DNA of 64,000 nucleotides from Caulobacter sp. Root1455 (GTDB lineage Bacteria; Pseudomonadota; Alphaproteobacteria; Caulobacterales; Caulobacteraceae). The notes under the pieces were generated by a model, which had not been told where the DNA came from, made no database searches, and was given only the letters and a program-made list of their open reading frames with translations. Positions 43,208-51,576 of the stretch are shown piece by piece. Within the stretch, counting starts at the first letter, position 1; the number at the start of each line of letters is the position of its first letter. The stretch is taken from the NCBI RefSeq assembly GCF_001426905.1, contig NZ_LMFQ01000012.1, positions 1,187 through 65,186 of the forward strand, read 5' to 3'. Made by a program: the position numbers and the translations under genes.

Positions 43208-43394
43208 GTTTCGCCTCCAAAGGTTGTCAATTCACCATGCCACGTCCGGGGCGTTCATGGAACGCGGCAGAGGCAGGGCGCGGCGTTAGGTCGCTGTGGT
43301 TTAGCTGACAAGCCCCAAGCTTTCCCTAACGTAGGGACGTACACGCCCAGATCGAGGCGATTTCCGGGCAAAATTGTTTCGCTGTACGACAGCT

Positions 43395-44219
43395 CTAGGT
43401 GTTGAACGCCTGACGGAAGGGTTGTGATCCGCGGTCCGCCCAGATTCGGCGAGCCTGTCCGAACACGTCGTTAAGCCGATACAGGGTCTCGGCGGCCAGG
43501 GTCTCGTCGCGGGCGGTCCCCGGGGCGAACTGCGGGATCTGGGCGCGAACCACCTGGCGCTGCACGGCGGCCAGATTGCCGAAGGCCCGCAGATCGAACT
43601 CGTCGACATGATAGCCGACCGGCCCGTCCATGCCGATCGCCTCGCGCACCCGTTCCAGCAGGTCGGGCGACAGCGCGATCTCGGAGCCGGCGACCACGCC
43701 ATAGGCATAGGGCCGGGGCAGGCCGACCAGGCGTGTGTCGATCGGCGAATTCAGGATCCCGGGATAGAGCGACATGTCGATCATGCCGACGAAGCGCGAG
43801 ACCTTGTTGACCAGGGCCAGCTCCATCGCCGCGGCCCAGACCTCGAACACCCGGGCGCCGCGGCCCGGACCCTTCTTGGCGCGATAGATCTCGGTGGTGA
43901 ACAGGCGGGTCGCCTCCCAGACGTCGACGCCTTTCTTGGGCGTCTCGCCGGGCGCGATCAGGTGGGGGAACTTGTCGGCCAGCATGCAGCGCTCGTCGGT
44001 GGGATGCAGGCGCAAGCCGACCTCGAGCAGCATGTCGTCATCGAAACCCAGCAGGTAGATGGCGCGGAAGTCGTCGTAGTCGTCGACCTCGCCGCCATCG
44101 AGCACGACCAGGTCGACCCAGCCGTTCTTCTCGACGCACTGCTCGCGCCGCTGTTCGTGCATGGCCCACAACTGCGGCCCGTAAAGGTGTCGGTTCTCGG
44201 ACGTGACGATGTGGATCAT
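43395..44219 (-). CDS. LuxI-family (N-acyl-homoserine-lactone synthase-like) protein, orphan
   Basis: The 274-aa protein aligns with autoinducer synthases over its first 110 residues: Arg24-Arg25 (MHEQRREQC), Trp34 (NGWVDL), Glu44-x-Asp46-x-Tyr48-Asp49 (GEVDDYDDF), GLRL with Arg70, PT…CMLADKFPHL, and Glu102/Arg105 in VWEATR. These match the usual invariant Arg, Trp, Glu/Asp/Asp, Arg, Glu, Arg set; the usual Phe28 is Cys. It is about 60-70 residues longer than typical synthases at the C-terminus. AHL synthases join acyl-ACP and S-adenosylmethionine. No LuxR-type gene is in the window. It may make an AHL or a related amide, or have diverged. ATG 44219 has a GGGGGATGG site. Confidence 0.78.
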   Translation of the reverse strand: MIHIVTSENRHLYGPQLWAMHEQRREQCVEKNGWVDLVVLDGGEVDDYDDFRAIYLLGFDDDMLLEVGLRLHPTDERCMLADKFPHLIAPGETPKKGVDVWEATRLFTTEIYRAKKGPGRGARVFEVWAAAMELALVNKVSRFVGMIDMSLYPGILNSPIDTRLVGLPRPYAYGVVAGSEIALSPDLLERVREAIGMDGPVGYHVDEFDLRAFGNLAAVQRQVVRAQIPQFAPGTARDETLAAETLYRLNDVFGQARRIWADRGSQPFRQAFNT

Positions 44220-44276
44220 GGTTCCATCCCCCGCGGCGGATGGCGTTCATAGATCACAGGTTCTTCGCGCGCCGGG

Positions 44277-44294
44277 ATAGGCCGAACGGCCTAT
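44277..44294. promoter_or_regulatory. 18-bp dyad upstream of the LuxI-family gene
   Basis: ATAGGCC (44277-44283) and GGCCTAT (44288-44294) are perfect 7-bp arms around GAAC, in the gap between the LuxI-like gene (58 bases away) and the divergent Mpo1-like gene. The length equals that of some LuxR-type boxes, but a different regulator is possible. Confidence 0.45.
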
Positions 44295-44359
44295 AGCTGA
44301 CCCTGGATTGTGCGCCCTGGCGGGCTTGCTTCCGGCCGCCGACAGACGGAACATGGGGC

Positions 44360-44689
44360 ATGACCAGCCATGACGACGGACAAGCCGGAACCGAGCGCTA
44401 CCGCACCTTCGCGGCGTTCTATCCCTTCTATCTGACCGAACACGTCAACCGCGTCAGCCGGCGGCTGCACGTGATCGGCACGACCCTGGTCATCGCCGTC
44501 CTGGCCTGCGGTTTCCTGGTCGACTGGCGGTTCTTCGTGGCCGCGCCCCTGGTCGGCTACGGCTTCGCCTGGGTCGGGCACTTCGTGTTCGAGAAGAACC
44601 GGCCGGCCACGTTCAAGCACCCGTTCTACAGCCTGGCGGGCGATTTTCGGCTGTGGTTCGAGGTGGTGACGGGCAAGCGACCCTTCTAG
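44360..44689 (+). CDS. Mpo1-like (DUF962) membrane protein
   Basis: The 109-aa protein has the family pattern FYPFYLTEHVNRVSRRLHVIGTTLVI and YGFAWVGHFVFEKNRPATFKHPFYSLAGDFRLW, with two membrane segments between them. Conserved histidines (EHVNR, RLHVIG, GHFVFEKN, FKHP) are those proposed to bind iron in the yeast Mpo1 dioxygenase, which removes one carbon from 2-hydroxy fatty acids. That activity is unproven for bacterial members. Confidence 0.87.
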   Translation: MTSHDDGQAGTERYRTFAAFYPFYLTEHVNRVSRRLHVIGTTLVIAVLACGFLVDWRFFVAAPLVGYGFAWVGHFVFEKNRPATFKHPFYSLAGDFRLWFEVVTGKRPF

Positions 44690-44702
44690 GTCTCTTCGCT
44701 TT

Positions 44703-44719
44703 TGCGATATTGCATCGCA
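44703..44719. promoter_or_regulatory. Dyad TGCGAT-ATTGC-ATCGCA upstream of the mutase gene
   Basis: Perfect 6-bp arms at 44703-44708 and 44714-44719, within a wider TTTTGC (44700)…GCAAAA (44725) context, 78 bases before the mutase start. TTTGC/GCAAA elements are known near short-chain acyl-CoA genes in other alphaproteobacteria, so a metabolic regulator site is plausible. Confidence 0.35.
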
Positions 44720-44796
44720 GCAAAACCCGGTTCATGATCGTTGCCATACCCATAATGAAAGATGGGCAAGAACGATAAGACGATCGGGAGCGCAGG

Positions 44797-46785
44797 ATGT
44801 CAGGCAAGCCGTATCAGCACGCGCCGGATGCGCCGTGGATTTTCCGGACCTATGCGGGGCATTCCACGGCCGAGAAATCCAACGCGCTGTACCGGGCCAA
44901 CCTGGCCAAGGGCCAGACCGGCCTCTCCGTCGCCTTCGACCTGCCCACCCAGACCGGCTACGACGCCGACCACATCCTGGCGCGCGGCGAGGTCGGCAAG
45001 GTGGGGGTGCCGATCAGCCATATCGGCGACATGCGCCAGCTGTTCGACCAGATCCCGCTGGAACAGTCCAACACCTCCATGACCATCAACGCCCCGGCCG
45101 CTTGGCTGCTGGCGATGTACGTGGCGTTGGCCGACGAGCAGGGGGCCGATCGCGCGCTCCTGCAGGGCACCACCCAGAATGACCTGATCAAGGAGTATCT
45201 GAGCCGGGGCACCTACATCTTCCCGCCGGGCCCGAGCCTGCGGCTGATCGGCGACATGATCGCCTGGTGCTACCGGGAGGTTCCCAAGTGGAACCCGATG
45301 AACGTCTGCAGCTACCACCTGCAGGAGGCGGGCGCGACGCCGGAGCAGGAGCTGGCCTTCGCCCTGGCCACGGCGATCAGCGTGCTCGACACCGTCAAGG
45401 CCGGCGGCCAGGTGCCCGAGGAAGACTTCGAGATCGTCGCCTCGCGGATCAGCTTCTTCGTCAACGCCGGGGTGCGGTTCGTCACCGAGCTTTGCAAGAT
45501 GCGGTCGTTCACGCGCCTGTGGGACCAGATCCTGCTGGAGCGCTACGGCGTGCGGGACCAGAAGGCCCGGCGCTTCCGCTACGGGGTGCAGGTCAACAGC
45601 CTGGGCCTGACCGAGCAGCAGCCCGAGAACAACGTCTACCGCATCCTGATCGAGGCCCTGGCGGTGACGCTCAGCAAGGACGCCCGCTGCCGGGCCCTGC
45701 AGCTGCCGGCCTGGAACGAGGCGCTGGGCCTGCCGCGTCCGTTCGACCAGCAGTGGTCGCTGCGGCTGCAGCAGGTGCTGGCCTACGAGACCGACCTGCT
45801 GGAATACGAGGACCTGTTCGACGGCAGCCACGTGGTCGAGGCCAAGGTCGCCGAGCTGTCGAAGGGGGCGCTGGAGCAGCTGGCCCTGATCGACGCCATG
45901 GGCGGGGCGCCCAACGCCATCGACTACATGAAGACCGAGCTGGTCGGTTCGAACGCCCGGCGCGTGCGCTCGGTCGAGACGGGCGACATGACCGTGGTCG
46001 GGGTCAACCGCTGGACCGACAGCGAGGACTCGCCCCTGTCGGCCGGCGAGAGCAGCATCGAGACCGTCGATCCGCGCCTGGAGGCCGGCGTCGTCGAGCG
46101 GTTGAAGGCCTGGCGCGCGGCCCGCGACCCAGTGGCCGCCGAAGCCGCCATGGCCGACCTGAAGGCCGCGGCCGCCGACGGCCGCAACATCATGGAGCCC
46201 TCGATCGTCGCCGCCAAGGCCGGGATCACCACCGGCGAGTGGGCCGGGGCCCTGCGCGAGGTGTTCGGCGAATATCGCGGCCCGACCGGCGTGGCCGTCG
46301 TGGTCTCGACCGGCGAGGCCGAGGACGTCGAGGCGGTCAAGCGCGAGGTCGAGCGGGTCTCGCGGGTGCTGGGCCGCACCCTGACCTACCTGGTCGGCAA
46401 GCCGGGCCTGGACGGCCACTCCAACGGCGCCGAGCAGATCGCCACCCGGGCCCGGGCTTGCGGCATGGAGGTGATCTATGACGGCATCCGCTCGACCCCG
46501 GAAGAGATCGTCCGCCGCGCCAAGGAAGGCCGCGCCCACGTGGTGGGCCTGTCCATCCTGTCGGGCTCGCACCTGGACCTGGTGCAGGAGGTCATCCGCG
46601 TGATGCGCGCCGAAGGCCTGGGCCACATCCCGGTCGTGGCCGGCGGCATCATCCCCGAGGGCGACGCCCTGATCCTCAAACAGATGGGCGTGGCGCGGAT
46701 CTACACGCCGAAGGACTTCAAGATCACCGAGATCATGGGCGACGTGGTGCGGCTGGTGGAGGAGGCGGCGCTGGCGGAAGCTTGA
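44797..46785 (+). CDS. Coenzyme B12-dependent mutase, ethylmalonyl-CoA mutase type (MeaA)
   Basis: The 662-aa protein has the catalytic barrel first (RTYAGHSTAEKSNALYRANLAKGQTGLSVAFDLPTQTGYD; NTSMTINAPAAWLLAMYVALADEQG) and the B12 domain at about 515-660, with the cobalt-ligand motif DxHxxG in KPGLDGHSNGAEQIATRARACGMEV and the base-off pocket GLSILSGSHLDLVQEV. Absence of a small-subunit partner and the length match the ethylmalonyl-CoA mutase branch, which makes methylsuccinyl-CoA in the ethylmalonyl-CoA pathway for C2 assimilation. A methylmalonyl- or isobutyryl-type role cannot be ruled out without alignment. ATG 44797 follows GGGAGCGCAGG. Confidence 0.88.
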   Translation: MSGKPYQHAPDAPWIFRTYAGHSTAEKSNALYRANLAKGQTGLSVAFDLPTQTGYDADHILARGEVGKVGVPISHIGDMRQLFDQIPLEQSNTSMTINAPAAWLLAMYVALADEQGADRALLQGTTQNDLIKEYLSRGTYIFPPGPSLRLIGDMIAWCYREVPKWNPMNVCSYHLQEAGATPEQELAFALATAISVLDTVKAGGQVPEEDFEIVASRISFFVNAGVRFVTELCKMRSFTRLWDQILLERYGVRDQKARRFRYGVQVNSLGLTEQQPENNVYRILIEALAVTLSKDARCRALQLPAWNEALGLPRPFDQQWSLRLQQVLAYETDLLEYEDLFDGSHVVEAKVAELSKGALEQLALIDAMGGAPNAIDYMKTELVGSNARRVRSVETGDMTVVGVNRWTDSEDSPLSAGESSIETVDPRLEAGVVERLKAWRAARDPVAAEAAMADLKAAAADGRNIMEPSIVAAKAGITTGEWAGALREVFGEYRGPTGVAVVVSTGEAEDVEAVKREVERVSRVLGRTLTYLVGKPGLDGHSNGAEQIATRARACGMEVIYDGIRSTPEEIVRRAKEGRAHVVGLSILSGSHLDLVQEVIRVMRAEGLGHIPVVAGGIIPEGDALILKQMGVARIYTPKDFKITEIMGDVVRLVEEAALAEA

Positions 46786-46927
46786 GTTCGGGGAATCAGA
46801 TGCACTGTCACCGTACCGGGGTAGGGGGACTAGGCGGGCTGATCGAGCAGGGCGCGCGGCTCGCCATCAAGGATTTAAGGCGCGGCCTCGCCGCTGCGGG
46901 CTTTCCGCGCCCCCGGAGAGAGGGCGC

Positions 46928-48010
46928 TCAAGTCCGCTTCCCTCCCCACGCCCCCGCCCGCGCCGCCGCGAACCACATGACCGGCGCCTGGCCGTGCAGG
47001 TCTCCGGTCGTCCGGGGACGGTTTAGATAGTAGGCGGCGTCTTGCGACTGGCCGGTGCCGATGCAGACGTCCGACACCTGACCGTCCGCGCCGACATAGG
47101 CGGCCAGGGCTTTCCAGGCCCGGTCGCCGGCGGTGCGATAGGCCTTCTCGCGCAGCAGGCCTCGGCCGACGCCGACGGTCATGGCGAAGCCGAACATCGC
47201 CGTGGACGAGGTCTCCTTCCAGGCGTCGGGATAGTCGATCAACTGCCGCCACATGCCGTCGTCGGCCTGATAGCGCAGAAGCGCGGCCATCATCTTCCGA
47301 TAGCCGGCGTGCACGGCCGCGAACCGCGCGTGGGTCGGCGGCAGTTCGGACAGCACCTCGGCCAGTCCCGCGGCCACCCAGCCGTTGCCGCGTCCCCAGA
47401 AGAACGGCGCGTCCGGGCCGTGGTGGATCAGGCCGTTGGGCTGCTGCAGGCGCTCCACATAGGCCTGGGCCGTATGGGCCGCGCGGTCCAGGTAGCGGGT
47501 CTCGCCGGTGGCGCGCCAGGCCTGCAGCTGCAGGGCGCCGATCATCCAGATGTCGTCGATCCAGAACCGCGACTGGGCGCTGAGGCCGTCGGGGCGCGGA
47601 TCGCGCCACTGGCCGTCGGCCAGGGCCAGGCCGCGCTCGAGGTCCGCCTGGTCACGGGTCCGCCGATAGAGCTCCAGCGGCCAGACGCCGTAGACATTGA
47701 CGTCGACATGGTTGGCGGTGTTGACGATGTGGGCGGCCAGCAGGCGCTGGTGGCGCTCGGCCAGGCGGGCGAACAGCGCCGTGTCGCCGGTGGCGGCGGC
47801 CAGCCGGGCCACGCCATAGGCGGCGGCCACCTCGGCGTAGTGCACGCCCGTGACCTCGCCGGCCTTGTTGTACATCATGAAGTCGGGCCGCCCGAGATAG
47901 GCGTTGGCCGCCCGCGCGCCGATGTCGTCCGAGGCGCGCGCCGACGCCGCGCCGGACGCCAGCAGCCCCGCGCCCGCCGCCAGTCCGCCGATCACCGTCC
48001 GCCTGTCCAT
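46928..48010 (-). CDS. GH88/GH105-family unsaturated-uronyl hydrolase-like enzyme
   Basis: The 360-aa protein has a Tat-like signal (MDRRTVIGGLAAGAGLLASGAASARA) and the (alpha/alpha)6 barrel motifs of YteR/YesR-type enzymes: HVDVNVYGVWPLELYRRT, RFWIDDIWMIGALQLQAWRATGETRYLDRA, LIHHGPDAPFFWGRGNGWVAAGLAEVL, WRQLIDYPDAWKETSSTAMFGFAM. The WIDD aspartates are the expected catalytic site. Such enzymes hydrate the unsaturated end left by pectate or rhamnogalacturonan lyases. It would act in the periplasm on plant-cell-wall oligosaccharides. No polysaccharide lyase is nearby. Confidence 0.88.
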   Translation of the reverse strand: MDRRTVIGGLAAGAGLLASGAASARASDDIGARAANAYLGRPDFMMYNKAGEVTGVHYAEVAAAYGVARLAAATGDTALFARLAERHQRLLAAHIVNTANHVDVNVYGVWPLELYRRTRDQADLERGLALADGQWRDPRPDGLSAQSRFWIDDIWMIGALQLQAWRATGETRYLDRAAHTAQAYVERLQQPNGLIHHGPDAPFFWGRGNGWVAAGLAEVLSELPPTHARFAAVHAGYRKMMAALLRYQADDGMWRQLIDYPDAWKETSSTAMFGFAMTVGVGRGLLREKAYRTAGDRAWKALAAYVGADGQVSDVCIGTGQSQDAAYYLNRPRTTGDLHGQAPVMWFAAARAGAWGGKRT

Positions 48011-48041
48011 CCCGGCCTCGCTTTCGTGTTACACTGCCTTC

Positions 48042-48332
48042 ATGACCCTTGACGAAGCCCTCGCCAAGCTGCGCGCGGCCAAGCCGCTGCTGGACCGGTA
48101 CGGCGTCCAGCGCGTCGGCGTGTTCGGCTCGACGGCGCGAGGCGAGGCGGGACCGGACAGCGACGTGGACGTGCTGGTGGAGTTCCTGCCCGCCACGCTT
48201 CCGGGATTTGGCTTCTTCCGGCTGGAGCGGGATCTGGCGGCGCTGTTTGGAAAGCCGGTTGATCTCGTCACGCCGGACGGACTGCACGACCTGATCCAGG
48301 AGAAAGTACTGGGCGAGGCGGTCTTTGCGTGA
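48042..48332 (+). CDS. MNT-type nucleotidyltransferase (minimal), antitoxin-like
   Basis: The 96-aa protein has the minimal nucleotidyltransferase motif GSx10DxD: VGVFGSTARGEAGPDSDVDVLVEF, with the two metal aspartates. MNT proteins pair with HEPN toxins and AMPylate or neutralise them. The next frame, overlapping the stop by 8 bases, is a damaged HEPN gene (48325-48514), so the pair was once a complete MNT/HEPN module. Confidence 0.88.
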   Translation: MTLDEALAKLRAAKPLLDRYGVQRVGVFGSTARGEAGPDSDVDVLVEFLPATLPGFGFFRLERDLAALFGKPVDLVTPDGLHDLIQEKVLGEAVFA

Positions 48333-48514
48333 TCCCGTCGACCGCCTCTACCTGTCGCGAATGCTCGACGCGATAGGACGCATTCGGCTCTACACGCGGG
48401 GCATGGATCAAGCGGCTTTTCTGGCTGACCCCATGGCGTGCGACGCGGTCGCCGGTGGTGGAACTCGATCCGCTGGCGACGGCGGTTGAGCACATCGTCG
48501 CCTTGGAAGCCTAG
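48325..48514 (+). pseudogene. Remnant of a HEPN (DUF86-like) toxin gene
   Basis: From TTG 48325 the reading gives RDPVDRLYLSRMLDAIGRI, then RLYTRGMDQAAFLADPMACDAV, the typical N-terminus of a DUF86 HEPN toxin, but the frame then turns into GGGTRSAGDGG and stops at 48489. In the +1 frame RSPVVELDPLATAVEHIVALEA runs to TAG 48512-48514, matching the usual C-terminal helix. The middle, which holds the Rx4-6H RNase motif, is missing. An internal deletion with frameshift best explains this. Intact HEPN toxins are about 110-140 aa. Confidence 0.72.
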
Positions 48515-49887
48515 TCCCGTCCCAACCGCCAGGCCGCCGCCAGTCCCACCAGCGCCAGCGGCACGAACGCCGCGAACAGCCACGGGCCGTGCGTCAGGCC
48601 GCTCGCCGGGGTGACACCCTGGGCGAAACCCAGGGCGTTGGCCAGGGCGCCGGCGGCGGCCGCGCCGGTGGCGCCGCCGATCAGCTGGGTGGTGGGCACG
48701 GCGGCCGAGGCCAGGGGCTGCTCCTCCAGCGGCGCGCCGCCGATCACCCGCTTGGCCAGGAACGCCCAGCAGATGCCGAAGCCGCCGCCCAGGGTGATCA
48801 TCGACAGGGTGATCCCGACCAGGCCGCCGTGCACGATCTCGACCGCGCCCCAGGCGACTCCGGCCGCGATGACCACGGCCCCCAGGCGGATCGCCCGGCC
48901 CTCGTGCCTGGGCTTCAGCCCCGCGACGACGAACGACAAGGCCGTCCAGCCAGCGGCGATGCCGCCGATCACATAGCCGCTCAGCAGCGGCTCGGCGCCG
49001 TGCAGCACCTGGATGAAGGTCGGACCGTAGACCGAGAAGCCGACGGTCGCCGCCTCGCAGAAGAAGATCACCGCCAGACCAAGGCCGGTCGCGGTGGCCA
49101 GGTCGGACGCCGAGCGCGGCAACAGGCGGTCGGGCGAGCGGTCGTTGACCACCATCATGGCCGCCATGGCCAGGGTTCCGAACACCGCGCACAACGCCGC
49201 CGTCAGTCCGCCCGGCACGACGCCGGCGGCGGCGATCAGGGTCACGCCCAGGGTCAGCAGGGCCAGCTGCCGCCCGGGGATGCGTCCGCCTTGGGGAGCC
49301 TTGGGGGCGGACGGCACCATGACCAGCACCGCGCCCACGAAGATCACCGCCTGGACCACGAAGAACCAGAACGCCCCGCGCCAGAAGCCGGCCTGGGCGA
49401 ACAGTCCGCCGCACAGCGGACCCAGCAGGGTCGCCGCACCCCACACCCCGGCGATCGCGCCATAGACCCGCGGCCACAGGCTTTCGGGGAACATGGCGTT
49501 GATGGCGACGTAGCACAGCGAGACGATCGCCCCCGCGCCCAGGCCCTGGACCAGACGGCCGGCCACGAAGGTCAGGAACTCCGGCGCGCACGCGCCCATG
49601 GCGCAGCCGACGGCGTAGACCACGCCCGCCAGGGCGGTGGCGCGGCGCAGACCGAACCGGATCGACAACTTGCCCGCGCAGGCCCCCGCCAGGATCGAGC
49701 CCAGAAGGAAGGCGGCGATCGACCAGCCGAAATATTGCCAACCGCCGATCTCCTTGGCGATGCTGGGCATGATCGTCACCGTCACCAGGGTGTCGGCGGC
49801 GTTCAGCCAGATGCCCAGGCACAGCAGGGCGAAGCGTGGGGCCAGTTCGGCGTTGACCAGGCCGCGCCAGCTGTTCGAGGGGGTCAT
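48511..49887 (-). CDS. MFS transporter (DHA2-like drug:H+ antiporter type)
   Basis: The 458-aa protein has about 12-14 membrane segments. Motif D1/A features are visible: LCLGIWLNAADTLVTVTIMPSIAKEIGG, AAFLLGSILAGACAGKLSIRFGLRRATALAGVVYAVG, and motif C-like LVQGLGAGAIVSLCYVAINAMFPESLWPRVYGAIAGVWGAATLLGPLCGG. The acidic residue in TM1 and the LGPLCGG motif fit drug exporters. Substrate unknown. ATG 49887 follows GGAGA; its stop overlaps the decayed HEPN remnant. Confidence 0.9.
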   Translation of the reverse strand: MTPSNSWRGLVNAELAPRFALLCLGIWLNAADTLVTVTIMPSIAKEIGGWQYFGWSIAAFLLGSILAGACAGKLSIRFGLRRATALAGVVYAVGCAMGACAPEFLTFVAGRLVQGLGAGAIVSLCYVAINAMFPESLWPRVYGAIAGVWGAATLLGPLCGGLFAQAGFWRGAFWFFVVQAVIFVGAVLVMVPSAPKAPQGGRIPGRQLALLTLGVTLIAAAGVVPGGLTAALCAVFGTLAMAAMMVVNDRSPDRLLPRSASDLATATGLGLAVIFFCEAATVGFSVYGPTFIQVLHGAEPLLSGYVIGGIAAGWTALSFVVAGLKPRHEGRAIRLGAVVIAAGVAWGAVEIVHGGLVGITLSMITLGGGFGICWAFLAKRVIGGAPLEEQPLASAAVPTTQLIGGATGAAAAGALANALGFAQGVTPASGLTHGPWLFAAFVPLALVGLAAAWRLGRD

Positions 49888-49980
49888 GAGCGTCTCCAGG
49901 GACGCGGTAAATGCTCCTTCGGACCGGCCAAGCCAAGCCTTGGGGCTGAACTTCACGACGGCCGCGCCGTTGGATGAAGC

Positions 49981-50706
49981 GTGAAGCTGGTCCTGCGCGA
50001 AACCTCTCCCGAAGCCCGGTCGCTGGCGAGCGCGGCCGGCTTCCTGCTGGACCTGCTGCTGGCGGGGCTCCTGGTGTTCGCCCTGGTCGATCGCCTGGCG
50101 CCGCCGCAGGACCTGCCTTGGAAGCCGTTCTCGCTGAACCAGCCGATCGGCCTGGCCACGGCCGGCAAGCTGGCGCGGATCGGCGCGGATCCGGCCGCCT
50201 GCCGCGCCGCCCTGCGCGAAGGCGGGGTGCGGTTCGCGGAAGGCGAGACGCGGGAGACCGGCTACTGCTCGACGCGCGACACGGTGCGGGCCGCCGGCCG
50301 CCTGGCGCCCGCCGCGCCGGTCATGACCTGCCCGCTGGCGCTGGGTTACGCGCTGTGGGAGCACCAGGTCCTGGTCCCGGCGTCGCGCGAGATCATGGGC
50401 AGCCGGCTGGTCCGGGTGGAGCACTACGGAACCTACGCCTGCCGCACGATCTACGGCCGGCCCGGCGAGCGGCCCAGCGCCCATGCCCACGCCGCCGCCC
50501 TGGACGTGGCCGGCTTCCGCTTCGCCGACGGACGCCGGGCCACGGTGGCGGCCGACTTCCGGTCAGGCAGCGACGAGGGCCATTTCGTTCAGGCGGCGCG
50601 CAACGGCGCCTGCCGGGTGTTCGGGACCGTCCTGAGCCCGGACTACAACGCCGCCCACCGCGATCACCTGCATCTGGAGGGCGGCGGCTACAGGCTGTGC
50701 CGTTGA
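49981..50706 (+). CDS. Extensin-family (LAS-type peptidase-like) membrane protein, paralogue 1
   Basis: GTG 49981. The 241-aa protein has one N-terminal membrane segment (FLLDLLLAGLLVFALVDRLAP) and an extensin-like C domain: DPAACRAALREGGVRFAEGE, VEHYGTYACRTIYGRPGERPSAHAHAAALDVAGFRFADGRRATVA, CRVFGTVLSPDYNAAHRDHLHLEGG. The S-x-H-(x6)-D and HRDHLH clusters are the zinc ligands of LAS/MEPS-type peptidoglycan peptidases, so a cell-wall role in the periplasm is plausible. A diverged copy follows 87 bases later. Confidence 0.85.
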   Translation: MKLVLRETSPEARSLASAAGFLLDLLLAGLLVFALVDRLAPPQDLPWKPFSLNQPIGLATAGKLARIGADPAACRAALREGGVRFAEGETRETGYCSTRDTVRAAGRLAPAAPVMTCPLALGYALWEHQVLVPASREIMGSRLVRVEHYGTYACRTIYGRPGERPSAHAHAAALDVAGFRFADGRRATVAADFRSGSDEGHFVQAARNGACRVFGTVLSPDYNAAHRDHLHLEGGGYRLCR

Positions 50707-50793
50707 TCCGGGTTAGAGGTTGACCCGCCGCTCCGCTAAGGCAAGGCTTGAGCATCAACCCTTTTCAAGCGCCTTCCCCAAATCCCCCTGCCC

Positions 50794-51546
50794 ATGGCCT
50801 ATCGCGTCCCGCGACATCAGAGCGTCGAGCATCGCACGCGCCGCCAAAACCGCCTGGCGGGGCTGACGGCGCTGTTCCTGCTGTGGGCGCTGGTGCTGGT
50901 CATGGCGTTGGTGGCCGAGCGCGGCATAGCCCGCCAGCACCTGCCCTGGAAGCCGCTCAGCATCGTCGATCCGGTCGGCATGGCCACGCGGATCAAGGCG
51001 GCGCGGGCCGGCGATGATCCGGCCACCTGTCGGGCGATCCTGCGCAAGGCGGGGCTGTCTTACGAAGAGGTTCCGGAGAAGACCGACGGCGGGTTCTGCA
51101 CGGTGCGCGACGCCCTGAAGATCGACGGCGGCATGGCCGGCCTGTCGCCGATCGACGCGCCGATGGTCTGCAAGGAGGCTCTGGCCCTGTCGATCTGGGA
51201 GCGCCAGGTGGTGCAGCCGGCCGCCTACGAGGTGCTGGGCCAGGGGGTGGTCGGGCTGGAGCACTACGGCACCTATTCCTGCCGGCGGATGTACGGCAAG
51301 ACGGCCGGACCGGTCAGCGAGCACGCCAGCGCCGACGCCATCGACCTGGCCGGCTTCAAGCTGGCCGACGGCCAGACGGTCTATGTCGCCCGCGACTGGA
51401 GCGATCCGGGCCCCAAGGGCCAGTTCCTGCGCCGGGTGCGCGACGGGGCCTGCCGGGTGTTCATCACCACGCTCAGCCCCGACTTCAACGCCGAGCACCA
51501 CGACCACTTCCACCTGGACATGCACGGGTGGAGCAAGTGCGCGTGA
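50794..51546 (+). CDS. Extensin-family (LAS-type peptidase-like) membrane protein, paralogue 2
   Basis: The 250-aa protein shares its plan and many residues with the gene upstream: membrane anchor (LTALFLLWALVLVMALVAER), LPWKPLSI, DPATCRAILRKAGLSYEEVPE, LEHYGTYSCRRMYGKTAGPVSEHASADAIDLAGFKLADGQTVYVARDW, CRVFITTLSPDFNAEHHDHFHLDMHG. Four cysteines sit in equivalent places. The tandem pair comes from an old duplication. Zinc ligands are all present. ATG 50794 is used. Confidence 0.85.
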   Translation: MAYRVPRHQSVEHRTRRQNRLAGLTALFLLWALVLVMALVAERGIARQHLPWKPLSIVDPVGMATRIKAARAGDDPATCRAILRKAGLSYEEVPEKTDGGFCTVRDALKIDGGMAGLSPIDAPMVCKEALALSIWERQVVQPAAYEVLGQGVVGLEHYGTYSCRRMYGKTAGPVSEHASADAIDLAGFKLADGQTVYVARDWSDPGPKGQFLRRVRDGACRVFITTLSPDFNAEHHDHFHLDMHGWSKCA

Positions 51547-51576
51547 GGCAGGATTGCGCGAGAACCTCAAATAGAG

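Noticed and set aside
43379-43395. GCTGT-ACG-ACAGC as a lux box near the LuxI-family gene
   Set aside because: Arms are only 3 bases apart, far shorter than the 18-20-bp lux box layout, and it lies at the gene's stop codon.
49888-50490. N-terminal extension of the MFS transporter frame
   Set aside because: It lies opposite the extensin-family gene, lacks membrane segments, and the ATG at 49887 has a ribosome site.
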